From Alphaproteobacteria bacterium (GTDB lineage Bacteria; Pseudomonadota; Alphaproteobacteria; Bin95): DNA of 5,193 nucleotides. The notes beneath the pieces are model-generated. The model was given only the letters and a program-made list of their open reading frames with translations. It did not search any database and was not told the origin of the DNA. This document shows, in pieces, positions 5,006 to 5,193 of this stretch (its first letter is position 1; each line of letters begins with the position of its first letter). The stretch is taken from positions 1 to 5,193 of the forward strand of contig JAJECF010000221.1 in the NCBI GenBank assembly GCA_022822125.1, given 5' to 3'. The position numbers were made by a program, and so were the translations under genes.

Positions 5006-5193
<188 letters not shown>

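Overview
The window is about 65-70% GC by eye in its coding parts. Its genes look alphaproteobacterial: a PhaA/PhaB pair, a Nudix hydrolase with a single CxxC, and tandem PaaI-type thioesterases. The exact genus cannot be read from the sequence. I see chromosomal housekeeping and lipid/CoA metabolism genes and no rRNA, tRNA, CRISPR, insertion sequence or phage gene. I did not find a previously undescribed system.

Layout from left to right. The N-terminal part of a probable alpha/beta-hydrolase (1-229, minus) leaves the window on the left. A 431-bp intergenic region (230-660) follows, with an AT-rich core of about 38% GC at 301-540. It separates the hydrolase from a divergent AraC-family regulator (661-1557, plus). 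The regulator converges on a two-gene minus-strand unit encoding hotdog-fold thioesterases (2093-2629, then 1653-2096), joined by an ATGA overlap. Divergent from this unit is a plus-strand pair: a Nudix hydrolase (2676-3332) and a PaaG-like enoyl-CoA hydratase/isomerase (3325-4116), which overlap by 8 nt. The isomerase gene then meets a minus-strand PHB unit tail to tail, with only 4 bp between the stop codons. That unit is phaB (acetoacetyl-CoA reductase, 4121-4843) preceded by the 3' end of phaA (acetyl-CoA acetyltransferase, 5006-5193), which leaves the window on the right.

The common theme is acyl-CoA metabolism. PhaA condenses two acetyl-CoA to acetoacetyl-CoA, and PhaB reduces this to (R)-3-hydroxybutyryl-CoA, the monomer for polyhydroxybutyrate. 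The isomerase-like crotonase and the two thioesterases also act on acyl-CoA esters. No PHA synthase (phaC) is seen. A functional link between the thioesterase/Nudix/crotonase cluster and PHB is inference from proximity only.

The points most worth a second look are these: the crotonase lacks both catalytic glutamates of true hydratases but keeps an Asp at the PaaG-type position; the coupled thioesterases differ in their predicted catalytic acid (Glu versus Asp); the AT-rich AraC upstream region has repeated TTGCA and GTCAAAT words; and the divergent Nudix and thioesterase genes could start within the same CCATGG.
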